Shown piece by piece: positions 7,779-16,231 of a stretch of 64,000 bases of DNA. Source of the DNA: Nocardioides luteus. GTDB lineage: Bacteria; Actinomycetota; Actinomycetes; Propionibacteriales; Nocardioidaceae. The notes below the pieces were generated by a model that saw only the letters and a program-made list of their open reading frames with translations, had not been told where the DNA came from and made no database searches. A program made the position numbers and the translations under genes. Within the stretch, counting starts at the first letter, position 1, and each line of letters opens with the position of its first letter. The stretch covers positions 1,790,501-1,854,500 of the forward strand of contig NZ_JADOVJ010000001.1 in NCBI RefSeq assembly GCF_015752315.1, given 5' to 3'.

Positions 7779-9074
7779 TCAGGCTGCGAGTGTGTGGTCG
7801 AGGAGCAGGTCGCGCAGCGTGAACTCTGCCCGAGACAAAGGTGGTGGGTCTTGTGCCCAGGTCTCGGGTGGTGGGCTGACATAGGTGTGCCCGGTGGGTG
7901 TGACCGTGATGATGCTGCCGTCTGGGCCTGGTCTGGCCTGCCAGCCGATCGCTTCCTTGGCCTGGTTACAGCGCTCGCACAAGCCCTGCAGGTTCTGGGC
8001 GCTGGTTTCTCCGCCATCGGCGTGGCGTTCGACGTGGTCGATGTTGCGGATCGGGGCATCACAGCCGACCGTCCTGCAGATTCCGGCGTCGCGGGTGGTG
8101 ATGAACTCGGCCAGCCCGTCGGGTGCTTTCCGGGGCCGGGACTCCATCGCGACCAGTTGACCGGCGGGGTCGGTGAACAATCGGCGCACGAACACCTCGG
8201 CATCGGCCAGTTCCTCGCGGGCCCAGGTGGCGGGGACGGGGCCGTAGCCTTCGACCATCGCCGGCTGGTCGCTGGTGTTGGTGAGTGCGTCGGCGGTCAT
8301 CACGATCTTGACCTCGATCCGCGGCTTCGCCTCAGCGGTGCTGCGGCCGGTGATCCGGTCGACGAGGGTGTCGGCCATGACCTGGCCCCGGGTCCGTTCG
8401 TCGCCGGCGGCGCGGGCGGCGTTGGCGGCCTGGTCCAGGGCGGCGAAGACGGCGACGCTGTCCTTGACCGGGAGCAGGGCGCCGAGCCAGGTCATGGTGT
8501 CGGGTGCCGGCCGCAGGCTGACGCGGCGGTCTTTCGCGGCGTTGGCGGCGCGGGCGACGACGGAGGCCTGGTCGAGGGTGATGGCGAGTTCCTTGGCGGC
8601 GTTCTCGAGCTGGCGTAGCCCCATCGCCACCGCCTTCGCGGGCTGCCCGTTCGGCCCGGGTGCGCAGAGCTCGTGGTCGATGACCCGCCTGTCCTCCAAG
8701 GAGAGGCAGGCGGTCTCCCTGGCGAGGATGGTGGCCTGCCACTGCGAGAACAACCCGTTCTTCATCAGGGCGAAGGTGTGCGGCATCTCTGTGAGGAGGA
8801 TCTTCGCCAGCCCTAGGAGCTTCGCGCCCTTGGCCGGGGAGACCCGGCGCGCCAGCGCGATCTGGGAGGCCACTCCTTCGCCCAGTTTCCGGACAGCAAC
8901 TCCGGCCTCAGCTTGGCGAACGCGGGCGGCCTCCTCCAGGCGTACCGCTGCTTCGGCCTGCACCGCTTCGGCGATGCAGTTCACCTGTTCGAGACGAGTG
9001 ATCCAGTCGACCAGCTCTCGCTCGGACGCACCCGGAGGTGGCCCGTCGAGGAGGCGGTCGAGGGTCTCGTACAT
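7779..9074 (-). CDS. DUF222 / HNH endonuclease signature protein (13E12 repeat family)
   Basis: 431-aa member of the DUF222-HNH family, which is highly multicopy in actinobacteria. The N-terminal helical DUF222 region (residues about 20-300) is followed by an HNH segment: CRTVGCDAPIRNIDHVERHADGG, then NLQGLCERCNQAKE, with Cys pairs for structural zinc. The last HNH position is Asn in CNQAK, as in many family members. The family may be linked to mobile introns or repeats, but its biochemical role is unproven. The flanking 9075-9510 gap contains two hairpin repeats, which fits a repeat-rich insertion hotspot. Confidence 0.88.
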   Translation of the reverse strand: MYETLDRLLDGPPPGASERELVDWITRLEQVNCIAEAVQAEAAVRLEEAARVRQAEAGVAVRKLGEGVASQIALARRVSPAKGAKLLGLAKILLTEMPHTFALMKNGLFSQWQATILARETACLSLEDRRVIDHELCAPGPNGQPAKAVAMGLRQLENAAKELAITLDQASVVARAANAAKDRRVSLRPAPDTMTWLGALLPVKDSVAVFAALDQAANAARAAGDERTRGQVMADTLVDRITGRSTAEAKPRIEVKIVMTADALTNTSDQPAMVEGYGPVPATWAREELADAEVFVRRLFTDPAGQLVAMESRPRKAPDGLAEFITTRDAGICRTVGCDAPIRNIDHVERHADGGETSAQNLQGLCERCNQAKEAIGWQARPGPDGSIITVTPTGHTYVSPPPETWAQDPPPLSRAEFTLRDLLLDHTLAA

Positions 9075-9207
9075 AGTGCTTATTATATGCGTGCACGCAC
9101 GATCCCGCTACTCATTTAGGCTGTTCAGAGCGCAGTTATGCAGTCAGCGAACAAGTCACGTGAGTGCTGCGCCACACCCTCGCCGCCGCCCCGATATAGG
9201 CGAAATC

Positions 9208-9298
9208 TTTCTCGATCGGGTGCCGGGTCAAGGATGGCCGAAGGTCACCGCGAAGCGGCGCCCGAAGGGCGTCCTTGACGCGGCGCGCGATCGAGAAA
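9208..9298. repeat. 91-base imperfect hairpin element
   Basis: The arm 9208-9234 and the reverse complement of 9272-9298 agree at 24 of 27 positions (TTTCTCGATCG then GTCAAGGA blocks) around a 37-base centre that is itself partly symmetric (CCGAAGGTC and GCCCGAAGGGC). It is too long for a simple terminator and looks like a REP-type or non-autonomous mobile unit. Confidence 0.65.
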
Positions 9299-9366
9299 CA
9301 CTCAAGGAACGGGTCGGCGGCGAACCCTGAACCGAAGAAACAGTCGACAAGCGAGGTTTCCTCAAG

Positions 9367-9391
9367 GGTGGTCTCGACAAGCTCGACCACC
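9367..9391. repeat. VVELVETT-type palindromic repeat
   Basis: 25-base element with perfect arms GGTGGTC and GACCACC and the inner sequence TCGACAAGCTC. Its minus-strand translation reads VVELVETT, a peptide often seen in spurious actinobacterial gene calls because this repeat is dispersed through many such genomes. Confidence 0.75.
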
Positions 9392-9510
9392 GGCGCCTCC
9401 CGCGGCCCGCCCAGCCCCCGAGACACCCCCGAGACCGTTGATTCGATCTTTTATAGTAAATCGAGTTACATGACTATTTCACGGTCTTCGATCCCACGCA
9501 GGAGGTTCGC

Positions 9511-10431
9511 ATGGAGCGCCTGATCATTTTCGCGCTCGTCGGTCTCGCGGCCCAGGCTGTCGACGGGTCACTGGGGATGGCGTACGGCGTCACCTCGAGC
9601 ACGCTGCTGGTCGCCACCGGGGTCGCCCCGGCGGTGGCGTCGGCGTCGGTGCACTTGGCCGAGGTCGGCACCACGTTCGTCTCGGGCGTCTCCCACTGGA
9701 GGCTCGGCAACGTCGACTGGAAGGTTGTGGCGAAGATCGCGGTCCCCGGCGGCATCGGTGCCTTCACCGGTGCGACGGTCCTCTCCAACATCTCCACCGA
9801 GAGCGCGACGCCCTGGGTGGCCGGCCTCCTGCTCCTCCTGGGCGTCTACATCATCGCCCGCTTCGTCTTCGGCAAGCCGCCGGTCTTCATCCCGGGCCGC
9901 CGCCCGGGTCTCGGGCTGCTCGCCCCGCTGGGTCTCTTCGGCGGCTTCATCGACGCCACCGGTGGTGGCGGCTGGGGTCCGGTGACCACGCCCACCCTGA
10001 TCTCCAGCGGCACCCTGCACCCGCGCAAGGTGATCGGCTCGGTCTCCACCGCCGAGTTCGTCACCACCCTCTCCGCCAGCGTCGGCTTCCTGGTCGGGCT
10101 GGCCGGAGAGGCGCTCGACTGGCGGATCATCGGCGGCCTCCTCGTCGGTGGCGTGATCGCGGCCCCGTTCGCCGCCTACCTCGTCAAGCACCTCTCGCTG
10201 CCCATCCTCGGCGGCCTGGTCGGCAGCATCATCCTGATCACCAACGGACGTACGCTGCTGCGCAACTTCGACGCCGAGTCCGTGGCCGCCTACGGCGTGC
10301 TCTTCGCCCTCGCCGCCGTCATCGTGACCATCGCGGTGCGCAAGACCGGCGGCCGGCTCACCGAGGCTCAGGAGGCGGAGCCGGCGACGGCGCCCGCCGC
10401 CGAGCCCGCGTCCGAGTCCGCCAACCTCTGA
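9511..10431 (+). CDS. Sulfite exporter TauE/SafE family protein
   Basis: Membrane protein of 306 aa with about eight predicted helices in two related halves, the organisation of the TauE/SafE (DUF81) family. That family exports or imports small sulfur-containing anions such as sulfite, sulfoacetate or thiosulfate. The N-terminal helix contains AAQAVDGSLGMAYGVTSSTLL and the second half LFGGFIDATGGGGWGP, two versions of the family's glycine-rich repeat. A perfect AGGAGG lies 6 bases before ATG 9511. The C-terminus ends in a low-complexity Ala/Glu tail. The AT-rich upstream region suggests its own promoter. The substrate is unknown. Confidence 0.9.
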   Translation: MERLIIFALVGLAAQAVDGSLGMAYGVTSSTLLVATGVAPAVASASVHLAEVGTTFVSGVSHWRLGNVDWKVVAKIAVPGGIGAFTGATVLSNISTESATPWVAGLLLLLGVYIIARFVFGKPPVFIPGRRPGLGLLAPLGLFGGFIDATGGGGWGPVTTPTLISSGTLHPRKVIGSVSTAEFVTTLSASVGFLVGLAGEALDWRIIGGLLVGGVIAAPFAAYLVKHLSLPILGGLVGSIILITNGRTLLRNFDAESVAAYGVLFALAAVIVTIAVRKTGGRLTEAQEAEPATAPAAEPASESANL

Positions 10432-10452
10432 CCGGGGCCGCCGCCGGCGCCG

Positions 10453-11787
10453 CTACCGCGCGTCGGCGCCGTGCAGCCGCCAGGTGAGCGCACCGGCAGG
10501 CGCCTTCAGCCGCCAGGGAGGCGGCTGGGTCGGGTAGACCCGCGCCGTGGCCACCCGGCCGGCGCTCGTGAACGCCTCGATGACCGAGCCGTCCAGGAAC
10601 AGCCGGAGCGCGGGCGCCCCGGCAGAGGTGTCGTACGCATCGTCGACCACGATCCGCCAGGGCTCGGCACGATCGTCGCGACTGGCATGGCGCCCGTCGA
10701 GGACGAGCGTTCCGGCACCGGTGTCGACCGTGATCTCGACCGACTCGGCCTCGCCGAACTCGAGAAGCACCGTGCCGTCCACGTGCGGGACCGAGATCTC
10801 GGCCTGAGCGCCGATCTCCACGCCGCCACCGTCGACGGCGGCCGAGCCGGATCCGGAGCGGAGGCCGTCGATGGTCCGCACCGGCGCGAACCGGAGCCCG
10901 CCGTCGGGCCCGAGCGCGACGGTGCGCGGCAGCGAGATCGTCCCCGCCCAGCCGTCCTCGTGCCACCAGTCCGGCGAGCGACCCTCGGTGATCCAGCCGA
11001 ACATCAGCGGACCGTAGGGGCTGGTCCGCATCGCCGAGGCGGCGTAGAAGCTCGGGCCGTCGTCGACCCGGACGGCGCGCTCGGGCTGGTCGGCGAAGAA
11101 GGCGAGCACGTTCGCCGGGCCGTCGGCGTGCGACCACGACGACACGACCGCGAGGGCGCGCCCGTCCAGGTTGTAGATCTGCGGGCACTCCCAGCCCTCG
11201 CCGGAGTCGTTGCCGTCGACGTCCTGCCGGGTCAGGGACGCCAGGTCACCGATGTAGCTCCAGCCGGCCTCGGTCCGGCGGTAGTGCCGGATCGACGCCG
11301 TCTGGTCAGGTCCGGCCGCCCCGACCACGAGGTGCAGGCCGTCGTCGGCCTGCCAGGCGAAGGGATCGCGGAACATCGTGATGCCCTCCTCCGGGTCGGG
11401 GTCGAGACCGATCAGCTCCGGGGCGTCGAAGGTCGCGCCACCGTCGCGGGAGAGGGAGGTGATCACGGGCTGGAACTCCAGGTCGTTGCGCCGGCCCGAG
11501 TAGAAGACACGTACGTTCTCATCCTCGAGGATCGTGTTGCCGGACCAGCAGCCATCGGTGTCGGGGCCACCCGGCTCGGGTGCCATCGCCGGCCGGTGCA
11601 GCCGCCAGGTGACGAGGTCGGGGCTGCTGGCGTGGCCCCATTCGACCGGCACCTCGGTGTCGGTGCTGGGGCGGTACTGGAAGTAGAGGTGGGTGGTGTC
11701 GCCGACCTGGATCGGTCCGTTCGGGTCGTTGAGGTAGCCGCGCGGCGGGCGGATGTGGAATCGCGGCAGCAGGTGGTCCGTGGGCAA
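10453..11787 (-). CDS. Glycoside hydrolase family 32 (fructanase / beta-fructofuranosidase)
   Basis: 444-aa GH32 enzyme hydrolysing beta-fructosidic bonds of sucrose, inulin or levan oligosaccharides. All three catalytic motifs are intact: nucleophile Asp21 in NDPNG, Asp141 in FRDP and acid/base Glu200 in WECP. The five-bladed propeller is followed by a C-terminal beta-sandwich. No signal peptide is present, so it probably acts on imported oligosaccharides in the cytoplasm. It is the last gene of a minus-strand operon with the ABC transporter (11843-15044), and the gap to the permease is 55 bases. Confidence 0.92.
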   Translation of the reverse strand: MPTDHLLPRFHIRPPRGYLNDPNGPIQVGDTTHLYFQYRPSTDTEVPVEWGHASSPDLVTWRLHRPAMAPEPGGPDTDGCWSGNTILEDENVRVFYSGRRNDLEFQPVITSLSRDGGATFDAPELIGLDPDPEEGITMFRDPFAWQADDGLHLVVGAAGPDQTASIRHYRRTEAGWSYIGDLASLTRQDVDGNDSGEGWECPQIYNLDGRALAVVSSWSHADGPANVLAFFADQPERAVRVDDGPSFYAASAMRTSPYGPLMFGWITEGRSPDWWHEDGWAGTISLPRTVALGPDGGLRFAPVRTIDGLRSGSGSAAVDGGGVEIGAQAEISVPHVDGTVLLEFGEAESVEITVDTGAGTLVLDGRHASRDDRAEPWRIVVDDAYDTSAGAPALRLFLDGSVIEAFTSAGRVATARVYPTQPPPWRLKAPAGALTWRLHGADAR

Positions 11788-11842
11788 GGCGCACTCATTT
11801 CTGGGGTCGGTGAAGCGAGACGAGAAGGGAGAGGGAGGAGGG

Positions 11843-12694
11843 TCAGCGGAACGAGCCCGCGGTGACGCCCTCGATGAAGTAGCGCTGGGCGAAGACGAAG
11901 AGCAGGACGCTGGGCACCATCGCCAGCACGACGCCGGCGAGGACCACGGAGATCGACCCCGTGCCGAGGTTGCCCTGCAGGCCGACCAGGCCGAGCGGCA
12001 GCGTGAAGGTGTCCTGCGACTGCAGGAAGATCAGCGGTCGGTAGAACTCCGCCCAGAAGGCCGAGAAGTTCAGGATGGCCAGGGTCGCCACGGCCGGAGC
12101 GGCCATCCGGGCGTAGACCATCGCGAAGATCTGGAACTGGGAGGCTCCGTCGATCCGGGCCGCCTCGCCCAGCTCGAGCGGCATCTGCATGAAGTACTGC
12201 CGCATCAGGAAGGTGCCGAACGCGCTGCCCAGCGCCGGTATCACCAGCGCGCCGAGACTGTCGGTGAGGCCCAGCGTCTTCACGATCACGAAGACCGGGA
12301 TGATGATCGTCTGCAGCGGCACCATCATCGTGGCCAGGAAGATCCCGAAGATGGCGTTGCGGCCCGGGAACCGGATCATCGCGAACGCGTAGCCCGACAG
12401 CGTGCAGGTGATCGTCTGACCGACCACGATCAGCACGGTGACGATCGTGCTGTTGATCAGGAAGGTGCCGATCGGCACCTGCTGGAAGACGGCCGAGTAG
12501 TTCCCGAAGTCGGGATTCACCGGCAACCACTTGGGCGGGTTGGTGAACGCCTCGGCAGGAGTACGCAGCGACGTGGTGAGCGTCCAGAGCAGGGGACCGA
12601 GGGCGACGACCGCCGCGAGAAGGAGCACGACGAGGCCCACGCCCCGCCAGAACCGGCCGGCGATGCCGCCGTTGAGGATCATCTGATTGCTCAT
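11843..12694 (-). CDS. Carbohydrate ABC transporter permease (MalG-like)
   Basis: 283-aa inner-membrane permease with six predicted helices and the EAA loop EAARIDGASQFQIFAMVYARM. This is the second permease of a CUT1 sugar importer (PF00528 family). The start is ATG 12694, overlapping the upstream permease stop in an ATGA junction. It would pair with the 12691-13653 permease and the 13653-15044 binding lipoprotein. No ATPase gene is in the locus, so a shared MsiK-type ATPase is expected elsewhere. Confidence 0.92.
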   Translation of the reverse strand: MSNQMILNGGIAGRFWRGVGLVVLLLAAVVALGPLLWTLTTSLRTPAEAFTNPPKWLPVNPDFGNYSAVFQQVPIGTFLINSTIVTVLIVVGQTITCTLSGYAFAMIRFPGRNAIFGIFLATMMVPLQTIIIPVFVIVKTLGLTDSLGALVIPALGSAFGTFLMRQYFMQMPLELGEAARIDGASQFQIFAMVYARMAAPAVATLAILNFSAFWAEFYRPLIFLQSQDTFTLPLGLVGLQGNLGTGSISVVLAGVVLAMVPSVLLFVFAQRYFIEGVTAGSFR

Positions 12695-13653
12695 CGGTAG
12701 AACGCCCACTTTCGCGCGGCGAGGAACTGGAGCCCGGTGATGGCCAGGATGATCACGAGCAGCACGCTCGCGATCGCCGAGGCGTAGCCGAACTGGAGGT
12801 TCTGGAATCCGGTCTGGTACATCACGATGGTCGCGGTCGTGGTCGCCGTGCCAGGCCCGCCCTTGGTCATGATGAACGGCTGGTCGAAGAGCTGGAGCGC
12901 GTTGATCATCGCGACGACCGTGGCGAACAGGATCGTGGGGCTGATCAGCGGGATCTTGACCCCGAACAGCGTGCGGACCGGCCCGGCGCCGTCGATCGCG
13001 GCCGCCTCCAGGACGTCGGTCGGCAGCGAGGTCAGCGCCGCCACGAACATCACGAACGTGAACCCGACCTGCTGCCAGGCGGCGATCAGGATGATCGTCA
13101 CGATCGCGCCCCACGTACTGGTCAGCCAGGGGACCGACGGCAGGCCGACCGCGTTCAGGTAGTAGTTGATCACCCCGAACTTCATGTCGAACATGTAGCC
13201 CATGAAGATCGAGACGGCCGCCGTCGAGGCGAGCAGGGGCAGGTAGAACGTCGTCCGGAAGAACGTCTTCGCGGCGGGCCGGCGGCGCTGGTTCACCAGG
13301 ACGGCCAGGCCGAGCCCCACGACGAGCTGCACGACGACGATGCCGAACGCGAGCAGCAGCGTGGTCCCGAACGAGCTCACGACCGCGTCGTCTCGGACGA
13401 TGCGCTCGAAGTTGTCGAGCCCGACGAACCTCGGCGGCGTGATGACGTCCCAGGAGAAGAACGACAGCGCGACCGAGGCGATCATCGGGACCAGCGTGAA
13501 GACCGCGACGAAAAGCACCGCCGGCGAGATCATCAGGAACCCGAACCCGGCTTCCCGCCGGGCGAGCCGGCGGGTGCCGCGGCGTGGACGGCGCTCGGGA
13601 TCGGTACGAGGCGGGCGCGAGTGCCCACTCCGGGGAGGAGCCAACGTCGACAT
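12691..13653 (-). CDS. Carbohydrate ABC transporter permease (MalF-like)
   Basis: 320-aa sugar permease with an Arg/Pro-rich cytoplasmic N-terminus (about 35 residues), six predicted helices and the EAA loop EAAAIDGAGPVRTLFGVKIPL. The start is ATG 13653, sharing one base with the stop of the binding-protein gene (TGATG), so translation is coupled. First permease of the CUT1 importer in this fructan locus. Confidence 0.92.
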   Translation of the reverse strand: MSTLAPPRSGHSRPPRTDPERRPRRGTRRLARREAGFGFLMISPAVLFVAVFTLVPMIASVALSFFSWDVITPPRFVGLDNFERIVRDDAVVSSFGTTLLLAFGIVVVQLVVGLGLAVLVNQRRRPAAKTFFRTTFYLPLLASTAAVSIFMGYMFDMKFGVINYYLNAVGLPSVPWLTSTWGAIVTIILIAAWQQVGFTFVMFVAALTSLPTDVLEAAAIDGAGPVRTLFGVKIPLISPTILFATVVAMINALQLFDQPFIMTKGGPGTATTTATIVMYQTGFQNLQFGYASAIASVLLVIILAITGLQFLAARKWAFYR

Positions 13654-15044
13654 CAGACGCCCTTCACGGCCTTCTCGAAGTCGGCCTGCATCCCGTCCAG
13701 CGCCGCCTTCGCGTTGCCGGAGGAGATGGCCTTGGTGGTGCGCTGGTTGAGCGAGGTCGCCAGCGCGTTGTAGTAGGGCGGCGCCGAGATCGGGACAGAT
13801 CCGTCGAGCTGGTCGTAGAAGACCGACCAGTTGGCCGGGCCGGTGCTCGCGTAGCGCTCGGCGGTCATCAGCGACTTGCGACCCGGCGTGGTGACGTTGC
13901 CCGGGAACATGATGTCGAAGCTCTCCGGCTGCACCATCATCTTCACGATCTCCCAGGCGAGGTCCTTCTTCTCCGAGGAGTTGAAGATCCCGTAGCCGCC
14001 GGCGCCGAAGAGCGACTTGTTGCTCTTCCAGGTGGGGAAGCGCTGTACGTCGAAGCTGCCGTCCTTCATGCCGGCGTTGTGCAGTCCCCCTGCCCAGAAC
14101 CCGCCTCCGATCGTCATCCCGATCCGGCCCGAGGAGAACAGCCCCTGCAGGGTGGCACCGCCGCCGACGTCGGGGGAGGGGGAGAGGTTCGAGCGCTGCA
14201 GGTCGATGAGGTACTCCAACGCCTCGACCGCGGCCGCCGAGTTCGCCGTCGGCTGGCCCCACTTCCAGCCGCCGCCCCGGCCCGCGGCAGCGGCAGGGTT
14301 GTTCTTGTAGGCGCTCTTCCACAGCCAGTCGCCGCCGGTGTACTTGCCCTCCTCGAGGAGGTTGCCGCCGTTGGCGTAGAGGAACGAGGTCCAGCTGCCC
14401 CACAGCCGGACCACCCAGTCGAACGCGTAGACCTTCGGACCGGTCGCGGCGATCTTCGTGGCGTACGTGTGGAAGTCGTCCATCGTCCACGACTCGGCCG
14501 GGGCCTCCAGGCCCGCCTTCTTCAGCAGGTCGGTGCTGTAGAACATGCTGCCGGCGTTGAAGCTGTCGGGGAGCTCGTAGAGGTGGCCCTCGTACATCAT
14601 CGACTCGACCAGCGCCGGGTGGATGTCGTCGAAGTAGCTCTGCAGCGAGGAGAGGTCCTTGGTCACGTAGCTGTCCAGCGGGACCAGGAGCTCCTTGGAG
14701 GCCATCAGCTGCAGGCCCTCGGTCGCGACGCTGACCAGGTCGGGCGCGGAGCCCGAGGCGATCTGGGTGAGCACCTTGGCGAGGAAGTCGTTCCAGTCGG
14801 TGCCGTTGATGCCGGTGACCTCGAGCTTCATGGCCTTGTCGAGCTTGGTCACCTGAGGCTGCAGCTTCTTCTGCAGGGCCGTGGCGGCGCTCTGCTGGCC
14901 GAAGTAGAGCATCTTGATCGTGTCAGATCCCGAGCCGCTGCCCGAGCAGGCTGAGAGCGGTCCCAGTCCGAGCGCGGCGATGCCGGCTCCACCGAGCTTG
15001 AGCAGTGCGCGACGGTCCATCCCGGCGCCGATGATGTGGGTCAT
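13653..15044 (-). CDS. Extracellular sugar-binding lipoprotein of ABC importer
   Basis: 463-aa solute-binding protein (family 1). The N-terminus carries a twin-arginine (RR at 11-12, DRRALLKL), a hydrophobic segment and lipobox LSAC with lipidated Cys33, so it is probably exported by Tat and anchored outside the membrane. I chose ATG 15044 because AAGGGG precedes it at good spacing; an upstream frame from 15089 would delay the signal sequence. It is the first gene of the operon that continues with both permeases and the GH32 enzyme. The operator CCAATACGTATTGG lies about 45 bases upstream, consistent with LacI repression. The likely ligand, fructo-oligosaccharide, is inferred from the two flanking GH32-type genes. 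Confidence 0.9.
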   Translation of the reverse strand: MTHIIGAGMDRRALLKLGGAGIAALGLGPLSACSGSGSGSDTIKMLYFGQQSAATALQKKLQPQVTKLDKAMKLEVTGINGTDWNDFLAKVLTQIASGSAPDLVSVATEGLQLMASKELLVPLDSYVTKDLSSLQSYFDDIHPALVESMMYEGHLYELPDSFNAGSMFYSTDLLKKAGLEAPAESWTMDDFHTYATKIAATGPKVYAFDWVVRLWGSWTSFLYANGGNLLEEGKYTGGDWLWKSAYKNNPAAAAGRGGGWKWGQPTANSAAAVEALEYLIDLQRSNLSPSPDVGGGATLQGLFSSGRIGMTIGGGFWAGGLHNAGMKDGSFDVQRFPTWKSNKSLFGAGGYGIFNSSEKKDLAWEIVKMMVQPESFDIMFPGNVTTPGRKSLMTAERYASTGPANWSVFYDQLDGSVPISAPPYYNALATSLNQRTTKAISSGNAKAALDGMQADFEKAVKGV

Positions 15045-15089
15045 CTTCGCCCCTTCCTCATGGGTGGGCGACGGCACCTTGACCGCCAC

Positions 15090-15103
15090 CCAATACGTAT
15101 TGG
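15090..15103. promoter_or_regulatory. LacI-type operator 1
   Basis: Perfect 14-bp palindrome CCAATACGTATTGG with the central CG typical of LacI-family sites, between the divergent binding-protein and lacI-type genes. Confidence 0.8.
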
Positions 15104-15136
15104 TGTGACGACGGTAACAGTGCTTGAATGCGATGG

Positions 15137-15148
15137 CAATACGTATTG
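15137..15148. promoter_or_regulatory. LacI-type operator 2
   Basis: Perfect 12-bp palindrome CAATACGTATTG, the same core as operator 1, with centres 46 bp apart. It lies just upstream of the regulator's likely TTG start, implying autoregulation. Confidence 0.8.
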
Positions 15149-15181
15149 GTAAGGTGCCATCATGAGCTCGTGGAGGATCCT

Positions 15182-16231
15182 TTGACGTCAGACGCAGGCC
15201 CGCGCCCCGGACAACGCAGGGTGACCATGAAGGACGTGGCGAAGCGAGCCGGGGTCTCGCAGCCGACGGTCTCGTTCGTGCTCAACGACCGCCGGGACGT
15301 CTCGGTCGCGGAGGAGACCCGCGCCCGCGTGCTGGAGGCCGCGGCCGAGCTCAACTTCCGCCCCAACCGGGCCGCCCAGTCGCTGCGCTCCAACCGGCCC
15401 TACACGATCGGTGTCATCACCGACCAGATCGTGTCGCAGCCCTACGCGGGTCAGATCCTGCTCGGCATCCAGCAGGCCGTCCAGCCTTCCGGCTACGTCT
15501 GCTACGTCGTCGAGCGGGCCGGCACCGCGGACACGCGCGACGACGCGGTGAGCAACCTGCTGGCCCAGGGCGTCGCCGGTGTCATCTACGCGTCGCACGG
15601 CGCGAACCCGATCCGCGCCAGCCGCGGTGCGCGCGACACCCGCTCGGTCTACGTCAACTGCTGGCCGCACGTCGACGGCGAGCAGGCCTGTGTCGTGCTC
15701 GCAGACGAGTACGCAGGTGGTGCGCTGGCGGCGACCGCCGCGTTCGAGGCGGGGCACCGCGACGTGGTCTTCCTCGGTGGGTTCCGCGACGACTACGCCT
15801 GTCACGAACGCGAGCGCGGCTTCGTCGACGCGGCGACCCGGGCAGGTCTCGACCCGACCAAGCTGCGGCGTGTGTACGGGGGCTACCAGATCGGCTCCGG
15901 CTACGAGCTCGCGCTCTCCATCCTCCGCGAGAGCGCCCCGACCGCCTTGGTCTGCGGCAACGACCGGATGGCCGTGGGTGCGCTGCTCGCCGTCCACTCG
16001 CTGGGCCTGGAGTGTCCGCGCGACGTGAGCATCATCGGCTACGACGACCAGCCCGACATCGCCGACCAGGTGCACCCTGCCCTCACCACGGTCAGGCTGC
16101 CCCACCTGGAGATGGGGGCGCTGGCCGGACGGCTGATGCTCGCCGACGGCGACCCCGACCCCGGCCGCCATCTGGTCGACTGCGAGCTGGTCGTACGCAG
16201 CTCCCTGGCCGCACCGCGAGCGGGCGCCTGA
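15182..16231 (+). CDS. LacI family transcriptional regulator
   Basis: 349-aa repressor with an N-terminal LacI helix-turn-helix (MKDVAKRAGVSQPTVSFVLN, residues 16-35) and a periplasmic-binding-like effector domain. An ATG at 15128 would place operator 2 inside the gene. I prefer TTG 15182 because GGAGG (15172-15176) sits 5 bases before it. It is divergent from the sugar importer operon and shares one base with the downstream GH32-like gene (TGATG). It probably represses both transcripts until a fructan-derived sugar binds. Confidence 0.9.
   Translation: MTSDAGPRPGQRRVTMKDVAKRAGVSQPTVSFVLNDRRDVSVAEETRARVLEAAAELNFRPNRAAQSLRSNRPYTIGVITDQIVSQPYAGQILLGIQQAVQPSGYVCYVVERAGTADTRDDAVSNLLAQGVAGVIYASHGANPIRASRGARDTRSVYVNCWPHVDGEQACVVLADEYAGGALAATAAFEAGHRDVVFLGGFRDDYACHERERGFVDAATRAGLDPTKLRRVYGGYQIGSGYELALSILRESAPTALVCGNDRMAVGALLAVHSLGLECPRDVSIIGYDDQPDIADQVHPALTTVRLPHLEMGALAGRLMLADGDPDPGRHLVDCELVVRSSLAAPRAGA

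Larger units (their letters stand above)
9075..9510. other. 436-base noncoding gap with two dispersed-repeat hairpins and a promoter region
   Basis: No convincing gene is seen. The gap holds a 91-base imperfect hairpin (9208-9298), a GGTGGTC/GACCACC repeat (9367-9391) and an AT-rich stretch (9438-9480, including TTTTATAGTAAATCGAG) that is unusual for this genome and probably contains the promoter of the TauE gene. Short open frames here, such as one spelling VVELVETT, are translations of the repeat and not proteins. Confidence 0.6.

Noticed and set aside
7779..9391. Insertion sequence or intron around the HNH gene
   Set aside because: No transposase, no terminal inverted repeats with target duplication, and no intron core. 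Hairpin repeats alone are reported instead.
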